Assembly: GCA_950295325.1 (NCBI GenBank)
Contig: OX485803.1
Location: 20,956,001 to 21,020,000 of the forward strand
Direction of reading: 5' to 3'
Length of the DNA stretch: 64,000 nucleotides
Source: Polytrichum commune
Lineage: Eukaryota > Streptophyta > Polytrichopsida > Polytrichales > Polytrichaceae
Made by a program: the position numbers and the translations under genes
Shown here: one piece after another, positions 11,082-23,919 of the stretch
How positions within the stretch are numbered: position 1 is the stretch's first letter
Layout of the letters: each line of letters begins with the position of its first letter
The notes under the pieces: generated by a model
Databases searched by the model: none
Told to the model about the DNA's origin: nothing
What the model saw: the letters and a program-made list of their open reading frames with translations, nothing else

Positions 11082-14000
11082 TCAATGCCTACGTTTCCTT
11101 TTGTTGGACCCTCTAGCCCTAGTTTCTTCAAAGCGCTTCACTATCTCCTTGGCATTCACCATGTCCTTTGCCGCTACCCAAGTGGCTTCTTTCTCATGAA
11201 ACCCCCGCCACTTCACCAAATACTCCTTTCCTTTTCGCTTGTGGTTCCTACACTTGAGGATGCCTTCTACCTCGTACTCCAAATGATCTCCTACAAGGTC
11301 GGGAGGTGGCCTAATCACTTGCTTACGATTAGGCCATAAGGTGTCTTCCTTGAACGGCTTTAATAGTGAGACATGGAATGTCGGATGCACTTTGATCTCG
11401 GGCGGCAACTCCAACTTATAAACATCTTTGAAAACTCGTTCAACAATCGGAAACGGACCCGCAAATTTTGACATGAACTTTGGAGTGAGGCCTTCGGGCA
11501 TTGTGAAGTTTTTCACATTCAACAACACCTTTTGGCCCACCTCATACTCCACTTCGCGTCTTCCGGCATTGACTTGTTTTTCATAGCGTTTTTGGGCTTT
11601 CTCCAACAACAACTTGGTCTTCTCCAAAACTTGTTCACGCTTTTTGGCTAAGTCCTCACCATCTTGGTTGAACTCTAGTGTTGAATGTGCCCCCTCGAGA
11701 GCTAGGTCGGCGGGTTGGAGCGGATCCACTCCATAAGCCACCTTGAATGGCGATTGCTTGGTCGCCGAGTGCGTGGCCGCATTATAACTAAACTCCGCTA
11801 AACCCACATAGTCCGCCCAATCTCGTTGGTCCGCACTCACAAAGTTCCTCAAGTATTGGTTCAAGACTCCATTCACACGCTCGGTTTGGCCATCCGTTTG
11901 GGGATGGAAGGCCGTGCTAAAGGTTAGTTTTGTTCCAACCTTCCTAAAGAAATGCCTCCAAAATGCGATTGTGAACTTCGGATCTCGATCGGATACAATC
12001 ACTCTCGGCAACCCGTGATGCCTCCACCATGCATTGAGAAAGAGCTTTGCGGTCTCCAAAGCGGTTGCCGTTCCCACGGTTGGCACCATATGCGCCAACT
12101 TACTAAACCGGTCCACCATCACCAAGATGGCATCGTAGCCTCGTGACTCCGGCAAACTCGTGATGAAGTCCATGGACACACTATGCCATGGCCCCGGCGG
12201 GATAGGCAACGGTTGCAATAAGCCGGCTTGCTTTTGATAAGAGGCTCGGTTTAATTGGCATTTGACACAAGTCTTCACAAAGTGGGCGATTTCTTCTTTC
12301 ATGCACGGCCAATAATACCTCCTTGACACCGCCGCTATGGTGGCTTTTTCTCCTCTATGGCCGGCGATGGGACTATCATGTTCCTCCTCCAAAACCAATA
12401 GCCTCAACTTGCCTTGTGGCACATACACCCGACTTTGCTTATACTTGAGCAATCCGTCCACCAACTTGATCTCCTTAAGTGCCTTGCCTTTGCGAAGCTC
12501 GCCTAGAAACACTTGTGCTTCGGGATCGTTGACGTACCCCTCCCTTAACTTACGATGCAAGTCACATTCACCTTTGTACATTAGCCACAAGCTTTGACTT
12601 GTGCCCATTTCTTGGAACTCTTCACGTCTACTTAACGCGTCCGGCACCACATTATCACGGCCCGGTTTGTGGATCAACTCCACGTTCATAAGCGCCAAGG
12701 TATCGTGCCACCGCAATTGCTTGGCGCTCACTTGCGTTTGTGTCTCGAAATACTTCAACGACACGTTGTCCGTGTACACCTTGGTCTTGTGCAACCCCAA
12801 ATAATGTTGCCACGTCTTCAAGCAATGTACTACGGCGAAGAGCTCCTTTTCATGAGTTGGCCATCGTCTTTGACAACCATCGAGTTTCTTGCTCTCATAA
12901 GCAATGGGCCGTCCATCTTGCATCAACACTCCGCCAATTGCAAAATCGCTCGCATCCGTATGCACCTCAAAAGGCTTGTCAAACTCCGGGAACTTTAGTA
13001 CGGGCGGCGAAGACAATTTGCTCTTGAGCTCCCAAAAAGCTTGGTGACAAGGTTCGTCCCATTCTTGGGATACCCCTTTCTTCAACAAGTCGGACAAAGG
13101 CCTAGCAACCTTAGAAAAATCTCGAATGAAGCGGCGGTAGTAATTGGCTAGGCCAAGGAACGACCTAAGCCCTTTTTGAGTCGATGGCCGCTTCCATTCT
13201 TGAATCGCCTTTACCTTTTTCATGTCCGGCTTAATTCCATCCTTGGTCACCACATGGCCTAAGAACTCAATTTCATTTTGAGCAAAATCGCTCTTCTCCC
13301 CGTTAGCATACAACTTGTTGTCCCTTAGTTTTCGAAGCACCACCTCAAGGTGCCGTGCATGCTCCTCCGCCGTCTTGGAATACACCAAGATGTCGTCGAT
13401 ATAGATTATTACGAAATCGTCGGTTTCCTCTCGAAAGATGGTATTCATAAGGGTTGTGAATGTCGAGGGCGCATTACACAACCCGAAAGGCATCACCAAA
13501 AACTCGTAAGACCCATACCTTGTGCGGCACGCCGTCTTTTCAACATCTTCATTCGCGATTCGAATTTGATAATACCCGGATTTTAAGTCAATACGACTAA
13601 AATACTTAGCTCCCGCCAATCGGTCGAAAAGATCATCAATCCGAGGTAGCGGGTAGTTGTTTTTGATAGTCACCTTATTCAAGGCCCTATAATCGATGCA
13701 CATGTGTAGCTTGCCATCTTTTTTATCCACAAAGAGCACCGGGGCCCCATATGGTGATTTACTCGGCCTAATGTAACCTCTTGATAGCAAGTCATTGAGT
13801 TGTTTCTTCAATTCTAGCAACTCTTTTTGGTTCAATCGATAAGGTGCCTTGGACGGTGGCTCGGACCCCGGGATCACCTCGATCTTGTGATCGACTTCTC
13901 TCGTTGGCGGTAACTCTTGGGGCAACTCGTCGGTGAGTACATCCTTGTACCTCCCTAATACATCGCGAATGTGCTTTGGAGGAGGCCCATCGGTTTTAGC

Positions 14001-15722
14001 CTCCTCGTGAGTTCTTTGGTGTTGCTCCATTCGGACCACCACAACCATTTGTACTTTGGACATTCGGTCTATTGAGACCAAATTCAACTTGCCTCCTCCC
14101 GCCATAGGAGTCCTCGTCAACTTTAAAGTCATTTCTTTGCCATTACGACAAACTATAAGCCGCACCGGCTTGCGCCTCACATCCACCGTGTGAGTCTCGA
14201 AGAAGGTGTCCCCCAAAATGAGGTCCACCTCATCCATTTCACAAAGTGTGAAATTCTCCTTAAACTCCAACGTCCCACACTTTAAGTTCACGTTCAACGC
14301 TACCTCCTTCGTCTCATGCGGCTCGCCCTTTGCGAACCGCACGTTAATGGGCTTGCCCGCTCTACCCGTTGGCAAGCCCAATTCCTTCGCAAGTTTCGGG
14401 CTCATGAAGGAGTGCGTTGCCCCTGTATCAACCAAGCATGAGACATTCCGACCATTGATTTCGGCTTCAAGGAACAAAAGACTTGGCCTTGGCTTAAGGC
14501 TACTAGCCTTGGCCACAAAGCCACCTTCTAGCATTTGGTCGGCGGTACAACCACGATTTGTCTTGACACTCACCTTGTTGTCGGGGCATGCCGCTTGAAA
14601 ATGACCAAGTTTGCCACATTTGTGGCACCGCTTGTCCTTCATGTCGCCTCCTTTAATTCCTACATTGGGTGGTTTTCCTCCTTGGTAGCCACCCTTGGTG
14701 GAATTTGTCCCGTCGGGTTGTCCTTTGAAATGGTTGGATGGCCCAAATTTCTTGCGCTCTTTGCCTCGAGACATATTTCGATTCGAGCCGCTTTGTTGTG
14801 CGGGGCCGCTTGACTTTCTTTCGGGGCCGTCGGCTTCAATTCTCTCCGCGATCTTAATGATCCCCGCCACGTCCTCGGGAAGCTTTGGAAACTTGAACAA
14901 GGCGTCTACCACCCACTTTTGTAAGCCACCTAAGAAAATGCATCTCTTGGCAAATTCATCCATCTTAGGTGTAGCATTCATTTGGGCGTTAAAATCGCGC
15001 ACATAGGCCTTAAGGGACCCCGTGTGCCTCATTTGCACCAAGTTCATTCCCTCCCGCAATTCTTGGTACTCCGGCGTGAACCTATCAACAAGCAATTCCT
15101 TGAAGCCGACCCAAGTCAAGTTTGCCACCAACTCGGGCTCTTGTTCTTTTTTGCTCGTCCACCATTGGAGCGCATGGTCTTTCAAAAAGGTCACCGCTAT
15201 GGAGACCTTGTCGTCTTCATCGGGCCTTTGGACATCGTAGTAGTTGTCCATTTCCAATAAAAATTCTTTGACCTTTCTTGCCTTACCAAGCCCCGAAAAG
15301 GTACTTGGCATATTTACCTTGGCCAACTTCTTTGTTGAAGAAGAAGGCCTAGCCCCTTGCATCATAAAGAGCTCGATCATTTTGTCTTGGCGAGCTCTCT
15401 CGTCCTTGACACGCTTGAGCTCTTGATTCACGGAGTCCATGAACTCAAGCATTTTGAGTTGGAATTTTAATCCAACATCACCACCTTCCAAGCTTTCGGG
15501 CGCATTTGGAAGTCTAGCCCCCGAATTTTCTTCGAGGTTTTCGGGACCCCTTTCTAGGGACTCCTCCACTTCCTCACCGGTTGCACCATCATCCCCACCA
15601 TTGTTAATAGACTCAATGGCGGGGTCAACATCCTCTTCAACATGATCTTTGTTCCGTTTTGAGCGTCGCAACTTTTTAGAAGTCCCCGCCTCACCATCGT
15701 TACCCGCACGTTTGGTAGCCAT
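11082..15722 (-). CDS. Gag-Pol polyprotein of chromovirus E (1546 aa)
   Basis: A single open frame with all parts needed for retrotransposition, used in cytoplasmic particles and then the nucleus. Order by residue: Gag core about 130-300; CCHC zinc knuckle about 364-377 ([14 protein letters not shown]); aspartic protease DTGA about 431; reverse transcriptase with YIDD about 775; RNase H ([12 protein letters not shown]) about 922; integrase HHCC zinc region about 1116-1157; DDE core with Asp in SMDFITSLP about 1185, Asp in VSDRDPKF about 1246 and Glu in GQTERVNG about 1280; C-terminal chromodomain about 1474-1525 (VEGILKCR...YLVKWRGF). The chromodomain probably steers insertion to heterochromatin, as in other chromoviruses. 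The ATG lies about 30 bp from the primer site. No frameshift or internal stop is present. It may supply proteins to the defective relatives A, B, D and G. Confidence 0.97.
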   Translation of the reverse strand: MATKRAGNDGEAGTSKKLRRSKRNKDHVEEDVDPAIESINNGGDDGATGEEVEESLERGPENLEENSGARLPNAPESLEGGDVGLKFQLKMLEFMDSVNQELKRVKDERARQDKMIELFMMQGARPSSSTKKLAKVNMPSTFSGLGKARKVKEFLLEMDNYYDVQRPDEDDKVSIAVTFLKDHALQWWTSKKEQEPELVANLTWVGFKELLVDRFTPEYQELREGMNLVQMRHTGSLKAYVRDFNAQMNATPKMDEFAKRCIFLGGLQKWVVDALFKFPKLPEDVAGIIKIAERIEADGPERKSSGPAQQSGSNRNMSRGKERKKFGPSNHFKGQPDGTNSTKGGYQGGKPPNVGIKGGDMKDKRCHKCGKLGHFQAACPDNKVSVKTNRGCTADQMLEGGFVAKASSLKPRPSLLFLEAEINGRNVSCLVDTGATHSFMSPKLAKELGLPTGRAGKPINVRFAKGEPHETKEVALNVNLKCGTLEFKENFTLCEMDEVDLILGDTFFETHTVDVRRKPVRLIVCRNGKEMTLKLTRTPMAGGGKLNLVSIDRMSKVQMVVVVRMEQHQRTHEEAKTDGPPPKHIRDVLGRYKDVLTDELPQELPPTREVDHKIEVIPGSEPPSKAPYRLNQKELLELKKQLNDLLSRGYIRPSKSPYGAPVLFVDKKDGKLHMCIDYRALNKVTIKNNYPLPRIDDLFDRLAGAKYFSRIDLKSGYYQIRIANEDVEKTACRTRYGSYEFLVMPFGLCNAPSTFTTLMNTIFREETDDFVIIYIDDILVYSKTAEEHARHLEVVLRKLRDNKLYANGEKSDFAQNEIEFLGHVVTKDGIKPDMKKVKAIQEWKRPSTQKGLRSFLGLANYYRRFIRDFSKVARPLSDLLKKGVSQEWDEPCHQAFWELKSKLSSPPVLKFPEFDKPFEVHTDASDFAIGGVLMQDGRPIAYESKKLDGCQRRWPTHEKELFAVVHCLKTWQHYLGLHKTKVYTDNVSLKYFETQTQVSAKQLRWHDTLALMNVELIHKPGRDNVVPDALSRREEFQEMGTSQSLWLMYKGECDLHRKLREGYVNDPEAQVFLGELRKGKALKEIKLVDGLLKYKQSRVYVPQGKLRLLVLEEEHDSPIAGHRGEKATIAAVSRRYYWPCMKEEIAHFVKTCVKCQLNRASYQKQAGLLQPLPIPPGPWHSVSMDFITSLPESRGYDAILVMVDRFSKLAHMVPTVGTATALETAKLFLNAWWRHHGLPRVIVSDRDPKFTIAFWRHFFRKVGTKLTFSTAFHPQTDGQTERVNGVLNQYLRNFVSADQRDWADYVGLAEFSYNAATHSATKQSPFKVAYGVDPLQPADLALEGAHSTLEFNQDGEDLAKKREQVLEKTKLLLEKAQKRYEKQVNAGRREVEYEVGQKVLLNVKNFTMPEGLTPKFMSKFAGPFPIVERVFKDVYKLELPPEIKVHPTFHVSLLKPFKEDTLWPNRKQVIRPPPDLVGDHLEYEVEGILKCRNHKRKGKEYLVKWRGFHEKEATWVAAKDMVNAKEIVKRFEETRARGSNKRKRRH

Positions 15723-15752
15723 CTCTCCTTCAAAGTGCTAGCTCAAAGACGA

Positions 15753-15770
15753 AACCCTGCTCTGATACCA
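15753..15770 (-). other. Primer binding site of E (tRNA-iMet)
   Basis: The minus strand reads TGGTATCAGAGCAGGGTT, the plant initiator-Met tRNA primer site, two bases from the 5' LTR. It marks the right-hand LTR as 5' and the element as minus-strand. Confidence 0.92.
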
Positions 15771-15772
15771 CG

Positions 15773-16713
15773 TGTCGCGACCCTTGCTAGTTTTTCTCCA
15801 CTTAGCTCAATCGCTTTCCAACTCTAGCAAGTGTCCCGAGCGCTAACCTGCACATCCCACGCACATGCATGGTTAGCTCCCAAAACCGCGGACCTTCAAT
15901 CCCATATTTGGTCACCAAACCCTCATACACATGCATTCGGGACTCTTTCCCCTTAGTAGGTAACCCATCGCTAAGGTGGACTTCCATCCATGGAAGTCCA
16001 CTCCCTACTTGGTCATAGTGTTGCTAGGACAACACTACAACCACCCGGAGCACATTGCCAAGTATGCTCCGGGGGGGGTCGGTCGGCAAAGCCGCCTCAC
16101 CCATATAAGCCTCTAGGACTTTTGGCGGGGCCCCTCCCCCACCGTCAACATCCCTTTTGTCTCTCTACCAAGAGTTGGGGCCAAGTAGACATTTTCCCTT
16201 AGCCGCTGGGTCTAGAAGCCTCCCTGCAGCTTCAGACCTTCATAACTTCCACGTGCGGTCTCTGAATTTAACAACCAACCACTCTATCGTCATCTACATT
16301 TCACGTAGATCCCTATGGACACCTCACTTGCCCTATTCGGGCAAGTATTGAGGAAGTTATGCCTGTTTAAACCTTTGCAGTCCCGGGAGCCACTCCCAGG
16401 CCCCTGCTGTTCCAGGGCGCTGTCCCGGGACAGCATCCCACTCAAAGTGCCATATCTCCTAGCTCACACCTCAGATTGAGGTGTTCTTTAGCATTCTAGA
16501 ATCGGGACGCCATAAGCTACTCATAGCTTATGGCTTTACCCTCATGACTCCTAGTCTTTGTGGTTGGGAGGCGTTCTAAACGCCCGGGGCCCTCACCCAC
16601 ATTAGGATCACTTGGTCCCTCTCACCAATGGCGTCACAAGTCCCGGGTGTCACTCCGGGGTCCCCCTTGTGCCCATGGTGTTGCGGGCACTCCTCATGGA
16701 GAGGTGCGCGACA
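15773..16713 (-). repeat. Element E 5' LTR (941 bp)
   Basis: Same ends and length as the 3' LTR at 9313-10253, with three differences seen. It is followed by the target duplication AAAAT. Confidence 0.95.
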
Positions 16714-17352
16714 AAAATGGACCAAACAATTTGCACTCATTTCTTTGGGACCTACTTTGGCTAAAGCCACTTGTGGTGATGCGCCGTCGAACTTCTCTTT
16801 GGGACCATTGGCTTCAATGCTCTTGCAAACTTGATGGTCCCCACCATGTCCTCAAGAAGCCTTGGGGACTTAAACAAGGCATCCACCACCCGCTTTTGAA
16901 ACCTCACCTAAAAGGATGCATTTCTTAGAAAGCTCGTCCGTTTTAGGTGTATCCTTCATTTGTACGTTTAAATAACGCACATAGGCCTTAAGAGGCCCCG
17001 GGTGCCTCATTAGCACCAAATTCATTCCAACATCAATACCTTCCAAGCACTTCGAATTGGAATTTCAATCCAACATTAATGCCCTCCAAGGTTTTGGGTG
17101 CTTTCGGTTTCTAGACCCCTAATGTTTTTTGAGGTTTGCGGGAGCCCTTTTCAAAGCACTCCTCCATTTTCCTTACCAAATCCACCCTCATGCCCACCAT
17201 TGTCATTTGAACCAATGGTATGGTCAAATTCCACTTGCACATGATCCTTGTTCCAATTTGACCCTCACAACCTTTTGGAAACCCCGGGCTCACCATCATA
17301 ACCCGCATTTTTGATACCCATGTTTCCCTCAAAGTGCGAGCTCAAAACTTGG

Positions 17353-17370
17353 AACCCTGCTCTGATACCA
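17353..17370 (-). other. Primer binding site of element A (tRNA-iMet)
   Basis: The minus strand reads TGGTATCAGAGCAGGGTT, two bases from the A 5' LTR. Identical to the site in E, B, D and G. Confidence 0.9.
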
Positions 17371-17372
17371 AG

Positions 17373-18072
17373 TGTCGCAACCCTTGCTAGCCCCCCCTTG
17401 ACCATCTTGCCAATTTTCAATTCTAGCAAAGGTTACGAGTGGCTAACCCTTCGCATTCCGCCATGCTAATGGTTAGCTCCTCCTACCCCGGACCTTATAG
17501 TTCATAGGAGGGAACCAACCCTCCTACTTTGCTTTCGGGACTCACCCCTTAATCGGTAACTCATTTCTTGGATGTGGACTTCCATCCATGGAAGTCCAAT
17601 CCTATGTTGATCATCGCGTTGCCGGAGCAACACTACAACAACCCGAACCATACTAGGCAACTATGGCCTCCCAATGGGCCAATGCCCATGGAGGCCGTGC
17701 CGTTCGGCCTCGGGTGGGTGAGGCCACACCACCTCACCCATATAAGCCTCTAGGACTTCACGCGGGGCCCCTACCCCACCGTCAACCAACCTCTTGTCTC
17801 TCTACCAAGAGTTGGGGCCAAGTGGACATTTTCCTTTAGCTGCTGGGCCTAGAACCCCCCAGCAGCTTCAGACCATCATAACTTCCTTGTATGGTGTCTG
17901 ATGCTAACACTTGACCACTCCATCTTCATCTACGCTTCACGTAGATGCCGATGGACCCCTCACTTGCCCCATTTGGGCAAGTTATGAGGACGTTATGCCT
18001 CTTTGAACCTTGGCAGTCCCGGGAGTCAATCCCAGGCACTGCTGCACCAGGGCGCTGTCCCGGGACAGCGCC
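17373..18072 (-). repeat. Element A 5' LTR, first part
   Basis: 700 bp of the 5' LTR, broken at 18073 by element B. The rest resumes at 24898 and ends at 25173. The two parts add to 976 bp, the same as the 3' LTR. The break falls at the end of the 22-bp LTR palindrome. Confidence 0.92.
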
Positions 18073-19045
18073 TGTCGCGCACCTCTCCATGAGGAGTGCC
18101 CGAAACACCATGGGCACAAGGGGGACCCCGGAGTGACACCCGGGACTTGTGGCGCCGTTGGTGAGAGGGCCCAAGTGATCCTAGTGTGGGTGAGGGCCCC
18201 GGGCGTTGGGAACGCCTCCCACCCACGAAGACTAGGAGGCACAAGGGTAAGGCCATGAGCTATGCGTAGCTCATGGCGTGGTGATTCTAGAAAGCTCAAG
18301 AACACCTCAATCGGAGGTGTGAGCTAGGAGTTATGGCCATTTGAGTGGGGCGCTGTCCCGGGACAGCGCCCTGGTACAGCAGTGCCTGGGAGTGATTCCC
18401 GGGACTGCCAAGGTTCAAACACGCATAACTTCCTCAAGACTTGCCCGAATGGGGCAAGCGAGGAGTCCATCGGCATCTACGTGAAGCGTAGATGAGGATG
18501 GAGTGGTTGGTTGTTATGATCAGACATCATACAAGGAAGTTATGATGGTCTGAAGCTGCTGGGGGGGTTCTAGGCCCAGCAGCTAAGGGAAAATGTCCAC
18601 TTGGCCCCAACTCTTGGTAGAGAGACAAGAGGTTGGTTGGCGGTGGGGTAGGGGCTCCGTGTAGAGTCCTAGAGGCTTATATGGGTGAGGTGGTGTGGCC
18701 TCACCCACCCGAGGCCGAACGGCAAGGCCTCCATGGGCTTTGGCCTATTGTGAGGCCATAGTTGCCTAGTATGGTTCGGGTTGTTGTAGTGTTGCTCCGG
18801 CAACGCGATGATCAACATAGGATTGGACTTCCATGGATGGAAGTCCACATTGGGGAAATGGGCTACCAATTAAGGGGTGAGTCCCGAAAGCAAAGTAGGA
18901 GGGTTGGTTCCCTCCTATGAACTATTGGTCCGGGGTAAGAGGAGCTATCCATTGGCATGGCGGAATGCGAATGGTTAGCGCTCGTAACCTTTGCTAGAAA
19001 CGAAAATTGGCAAGATTGTTAAGGGACCTAGCAAGGGTTGCGACA
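18073..19045 (+). repeat. Element B 5' LTR (973 bp)
   Basis: TGTCGCGCACC to GGGTTGCGACA. Differs from the 3' LTR near 18432-18435 and 18817. Confidence 0.94.
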
Positions 19046-19047
19046 CG

Positions 19048-19065
19048 TGGTATCAGAGCAGGGTT
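19048..19065 (+). other. Primer binding site of element B (tRNA-iMet)
   Basis: TGGTATCAGAGCAGGGTT, two bases after the LTR end. Fixes B as plus-strand. Confidence 0.92.
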
Positions 19066-19096
19066 CCAAGTTTTGAGCTCGCACTTTGAGGGAAAC

Positions 19097-22000
19097 ATGG
19101 CTATCAAAAATGCGGGTTATGATGGTGAGCCCGGGGTTTCCAAAAGGTTGTGAGGTTCAAATTGGAACAAGGATCATGTGCAAGTGGAATTTGACCATAC
19201 CATTGGTTCTAATGACAATGGTGGGCATGAGGGTGGATTTGGTAAGGAAAATGGAGGAGTGCTTTGAAAAGGGCTCCCGGAAACCTCAAAAAACTTTTGG
19301 GGCCTAGAATACCGAAAGCACCCAAAACCTTGGAGGGCATTAATGTTGGATTGAAATTCCAATTCGAAATGCTTGGAAGGTATTGATGTTGGAATGAATT
19401 TGGTGCTAATGAGGCACCCGGGGCCTCTTAAGGCCTATGTGCGCTATTCAAACGCACAAATGAAGGATACACCTAAAACGGACGAGCTTTCTAAGAAATG
19501 CATCCTTTAGGTGGGGTTTTAAAAGCGGGTGGTGGATGCCTTGTTTAAGTCCCCAAGGCTTCTTGAGGACATGGTGGGGACCATCAAGTTTGCAAGAGCA
19601 TTGAAGCCGATGGTCCCAAAGAGAAGTTTGGCGGCGCATCACCACAAGTGGCTTTAGCCAAAGTAGGTCCCAAAGAAATGAGTGCAAATTGTTTGGTCCA
19701 TTTTACTTAGGCAAAACATGTTGGTGCCGCGGACGGAATGTTGAAAGGTGGTTTTATGCTTCCAAAGCAAATCATACTTGTGCCGCGGACGGAATGTTGG
19801 GAGGTGGGTTTGTCCTACCAAGGCAATTCATGTTCGTGTCGCGGACGGAGTGTGGGAAGGTGGCTTTGTGCTACCAAGGCAAAACATGTTTGTTTTGCGG
19901 ACAAACTATTAGAAATTGGTTTTGTGGCACCAAACCAATTTGTCCCGCGGACGAAATGTTTAAAGTTGGCTTTGCGGACCAAGCCAAGCCAAGTTGCCGA
20001 GGACCAAATGTAAGACGATGGCATTGTGGCCAAGGCTAGTAGCCTTAAGCCAAGGCCAACTATTTTATATCTTGAGGCTCAAATGAATGGGACAAACGTC
20101 TAATGGGTTGACAAAGAGGCAAGCCATGCCTTCTTGAGCCCAAAACTCATAAGGGAGTTGGGGCTTGCCGATTGGTAGAGCGGGCAAGCCCACCAAGGTG
20201 CGGTTTGGAAAGGGCAAACCGCATGAGACAAAGGAGGCCGCGATGCATGTAACCTTTCAATGTGGGACATTGGATTTTTGTCAAAATTTCACACCAAGTG
20301 AAATAGATGAAATGCATGTCATTGTGAAGGCCGCCTACTTTGAAACTCACATGATAGATGTGAGGTGCAAGCCGGTGTGCTTGCGGTGCATTATGATGTG
20401 TCATAATGGCAAAGAATTGAAGTTCAAATTGACAAGGACTCCTATGGTAGGAGGATCTAAGTTGAATTTGGTCTTAATGGACCAAATGAAAAATAGAAAG
20501 CATAATAGTCGTGGTTCAATTGGAGCAACTCGATAGAACTTATGGGGAGGCTAGGAAAGATGGGCCTCCCCTAAACCACTTTGGTGGGATGTTGGGGAGA
20601 TACAATGATGTATTCATCAATGTGTTGCCCAAAAGTTACCGCCAAGAAATGAAAATAACTTTGCTCAACAACATATTGAGTTCTAGAGGTATGTGGTGAC
20701 AAAGGAAGTTGGTGACAAACATGAAGAATATCAAGGCCATCCAAAAGGAGAATTGGTCCTTGACTCAAGAAAATGGCTTAGGTCATTTGTTGGCCTAGCC
20801 AACTACTACCACCACTTCATTCGAGGTTTTTCTAAGGTTGCTAGGACCTTAGTCAATTTGTTGAAAAAATGGCTATCCCAAGAGTGGGATGAGCCTTGTC
20901 ACCAAGCCTTTGGGAAGCTCAAGAGCAAGTTCCCTTCACAAGATGTGGTTAAGTTTCCGGGTTTTCATAAGCATTTTGAGGTGCACATGGAGGTGAATGA
21001 CTTTGCCAATGGCGGATTGTTGATGTAAGATGGATGGCCATTGCATATGGGAGCATGAAGCTCGATGGTTGTCCGACTTGTGAAAGAAATGGCTATCCCA
21101 AGAGTGGGACTAGCCTTGTCACCAAGTCTTTGGGGAGCTTAAGAGCAAGTTCTCTTCGCCGCCCGTGCTCAAGTTCGCGGAGCTTGACATACCTTTTGAG
21201 GTGCATACGGGGGTGAATGACTTTGCCAATGGCGGATTGTTAATGTAAGATGGATGGCCTTTGCATATGGGGGCTTGAGGCTCGATGGTTGTCAAAGAAG
21301 ACAACCAACTCATGACAAAGAACTTCTTTGCCGTAGTGCATTGCTTGAAGATGTGGCGACACTATTTGGGGTCGCACAAATCAAAGGTCTACATGGACAA
21401 TGTGTCCTAAAAGTATTTTAACATATACAAGCGCAAGTGAGCGCCAAGTCATTGCGGTGGCATGATAGTTTGGCGCTTATGAAGGTGGATTTGATCCACA
21501 AACCGGACCATGGAAATGTGGTGCCGGATGCGCTAAGTAGACCGGATGAGTTCCAAGCAATGAGAACCATCCAAACCTTGTGGCTAATGTGTGCCGGCGA
21601 AGGAAACTTGTGATGCAAGATACGGGAGGGGTAAATTAACTACCCCGAGGCACAAAAGCTTTTAGGTGAGCTTCGCAAGAGCAAGGTGCTCAAAGAGGTT
21701 AAGTTGGTGGACGGATTGTTCAAGTGCAAGCAAAGTCGGGTGTATGTGCCTCAAGGCAAGTTGAGGCTATCGGTTTTGAAGGAAAAATGTGATAGTCCTA
21801 TTGCCGGCCATAGAGGAGAAAGAAAAAACCGCCATAGAATGGTGTCATGGAGGTACCATTGGCGGTGCATAAAGGAGGATATAACCCACTTTGTGAAGGC
21901 GTGAATAAAGTGCCAAGTGAACCGAGCCTCTTACCAAAAGCAAGGCGGTTTCTTGCAACCGTTGCTTATCCCGTCGGCGCCATGGCATAGTATGTGCATG

Positions 22001-23104
22001 GACTTGATCACAAGTTTGCCGGAGTCACATGGGTATGATGCCATCTTGTTGATGGTAGAGCGGTTTGCCAAGTTGGCACACATGGTGCTGATTGTGGGAA
22101 CCGCCACCGCGTTGGAGACCGCATAGCCTTTTCTCAAAGGATGGTTGAGGCACCACGGGTTGCCAAGAGTGATTGTGTGGGATCAAGATTCAAAGTTCAC
22201 AAGTGCATTTTCAATGCATTTCTCTAAGGAGGTCGCAATGAAACTAAGGTTTAGCACGGCCTTGCATTCCCAAATATTTGGGAAAACGGAGCGTGTGAAT
22301 GGAGTCTTGAAGCAATACTTGAGGAACTTGGTGGGGGCGGACCAAGGAGATTGGGCGGACTATGTGGGTCGAGCGGAGTGTAATTGCAATGTAGCCACGC
22401 ACTTGGCTACCAAGGGGTGGTCTTTGGTGGTGGCTTATGGAGTGGATGCGCTCCAACCTATTAACCTAGCTCTCGAGGGGGCACATTCAACACTAGAGTT
22501 CAACCAAGATGGTGAGGACTTGGCCAAGGATGGTAAACAAATCTTGGAGATGACCAAGTTGTTGGTGGAGAAAGCCCGAAGGTGCTACGGAGTGCAAATC
22601 AATGCCGGAAGACGCGAAGTGGAGTATGAGGTGGGCCAATAAGGTGTTGTTGAATGTGGACAACTTCACCTTGCCCAAAGGCCTTACTTCAAAAGTTCAT
22701 GTCCAAAATTGGAACTTCGTTTTCCATTGTGCAACAAGTGTTCAAGGACATGTATAAGTTGGAATTACCGCCGGACATCAAAGTGCATCCGACATTTCAT
22801 GTCTCATTACGAAAGTCATTTTAGGACGACACCTTGTGGCCCGATCACAAGCAAGTGATTAGGCCACGTCCCGACCTTGTGGAGGTCACTTGGAACATGA
22901 GGTAGGAGGGCATCCTCAAGTGTAGGAAGCCCAAGTGAAAATGAAAAAAAATGTACAAATGAGTACTTGGTGAAATGGTGAGGATACCATGAGAAAGAAA
23001 CCGCTTGGGTGGCGGCAAGAGACATGGTCAACACCAATGAATTGGTGAAGCACTTTGAAGAAACTAAGGCTAAGGATTCCAATAAAATGAAGCGTAGGCA
23101 TTGA
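19097..23104 (+). pseudogene. Element B gag-pol remnant
   Basis: The remnant runs from the ATG matching the E start to the stop matching the E stop. Gag fragments occupy 19097-19690. The CCHC knuckle is lost and its place is taken by the 56-bp repeat array (about 19710-20040). A protease-flank fragment is at 20165-20536, RT/RNase H pieces at 20693-21400 and integrase at 21917-22642. The RNase H-coding segment is duplicated once (TGGCTATCCCAAGAGTGGGA at about 20870 and 21089). The nonsense codon at 22124-22126 equals the one in A, D and G. The chromodomain is recognisable but frameshifted near 22800-23090. Not functional. Confidence 0.88.
19710..20040 (+). repeat. 56-bp tandem repeat in element B gag
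   Basis: Five to six units of about 56 bp with core CCGCGGACGGAATGTT. Because 56 is not a multiple of three, successive units fall in different frames, yet one frame stays open across the whole array (19689-20039) and is rich in Cys. Confidence 0.82.
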
Positions 23105-23919
23105 TGAGGACATCAATCTCCTTTAGTGGGGGAGAGACGCTAGTAGCACACTTAGCTTCGAGGTTAATTGCTCCACGACATGAACTTGTTCTTTGGCTTG
23201 AGGGAATAAAATCCAAACTTTAGTGGTGCAAAGAGAAAAGTATGAGATGAGGTCCTAGTCTTGTACTTGTGCTTGGTTAATGGAAGAGGGGGAATAGACA
23301 TGCCAAACTAGGTTGGGTAAGCCGAGTAATTGGGGGCCATGGCTTGGAGGGGCCTTGGATAAAACCAAGAAACTTCTTAGCCGTGGGCTTGTCCGGGCGG
23401 GGACAAGGTGATGGCGCGTGCTCATAAAAGTGCTACCCGCGAGCTAACGAGAGTTGGCGCATGGGAGTCATGAACCCATGTCTCGAAAGAGCAAAGTGGG
23501 AACCGAGTCGGGCGGGACTTGGCATCACCCCCGTGCGATCGAGGCGTGGCTTAACAATGGAAAGCCATCTCGGAGTTGCAACCGAGACAACTTAGTGGAA
23601 GCGTTGAGGTCTCGCCTAGATGTGTCACGTTAGGCTAGTGGAGCCTAACGGGGGGAGGCCCCAAAGGAGGGGCAACCCAAGTGAGTCCCAAAGTAGGTGG
23701 GTCTAGTGTAGGTTAGGTCCTTGGAGGAGAGATCCAAGGTCGCTAACGGACCACCTAGGAACGACACCTTTGGGACTATGCCAAATTTGAAGATGCATTG
23801 TGGGGGTCGCGCCCTAAGGTAAACACAATGCCGCACCATAGAGGATGGCAACTTGAGAATTGGTGTGCCGACTACGAGTATAGTCGATGAGGGCATCGAC
23901 TCCGTTTGGTGGGGGTGAG
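23105..23919 (+). other. Element B 3' untranslated region and polypurine tract
   Basis: Non-coding, homologous to 3493-4307. It ends in GGTGGGGGTGAG (23908-23919) directly before the 3' LTR. No gene seen. Confidence 0.75.

Larger units (their letters stand above)
9313..16713 (-). mobile_element. Intact Ty3/Gypsy chromovirus E (7401 bp)
   Basis: A complete element with 941-bp LTRs, an iMet primer site, one open polyprotein and a polypurine tract. It is flanked by the duplication AAAAT (9308-9312 and 16714-16718). The target is the gag region of element A. Element G retains the uninterrupted form of the same site (GTAAAATGGACC near 49470). The two LTRs differ at three positions by eye, about 99.7 % identical, so insertion is recent. 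It is the only chromovirus in the window that looks able to make its own proteins. Confidence 0.96.
4308..17321 (-). pseudogene. Element A gag-pol remnant (interrupted)
   Basis: These are remains of a chromovirus gag-pol read on the minus strand from an ATG at 17321. Gag pieces lie at 16719-17321. A 56-bp repeat array at 8968-9307 replaces the zinc knuckle. Protease-flank remnants are at 7628-8017, reverse transcriptase/RNase H pieces at 5996-7500 and integrase at 4860-5495, where the LPRVIVWDQDPKF and GDWADYVG motifs remain. Integrase carries a nonsense codon at 5286-5288, where element E has Lys; B, D and G have the same stop. Other frameshifts separate each domain. It was interrupted later by the solo LTR, the MITE and element E. 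It cannot encode a working polyprotein. Confidence 0.85.
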
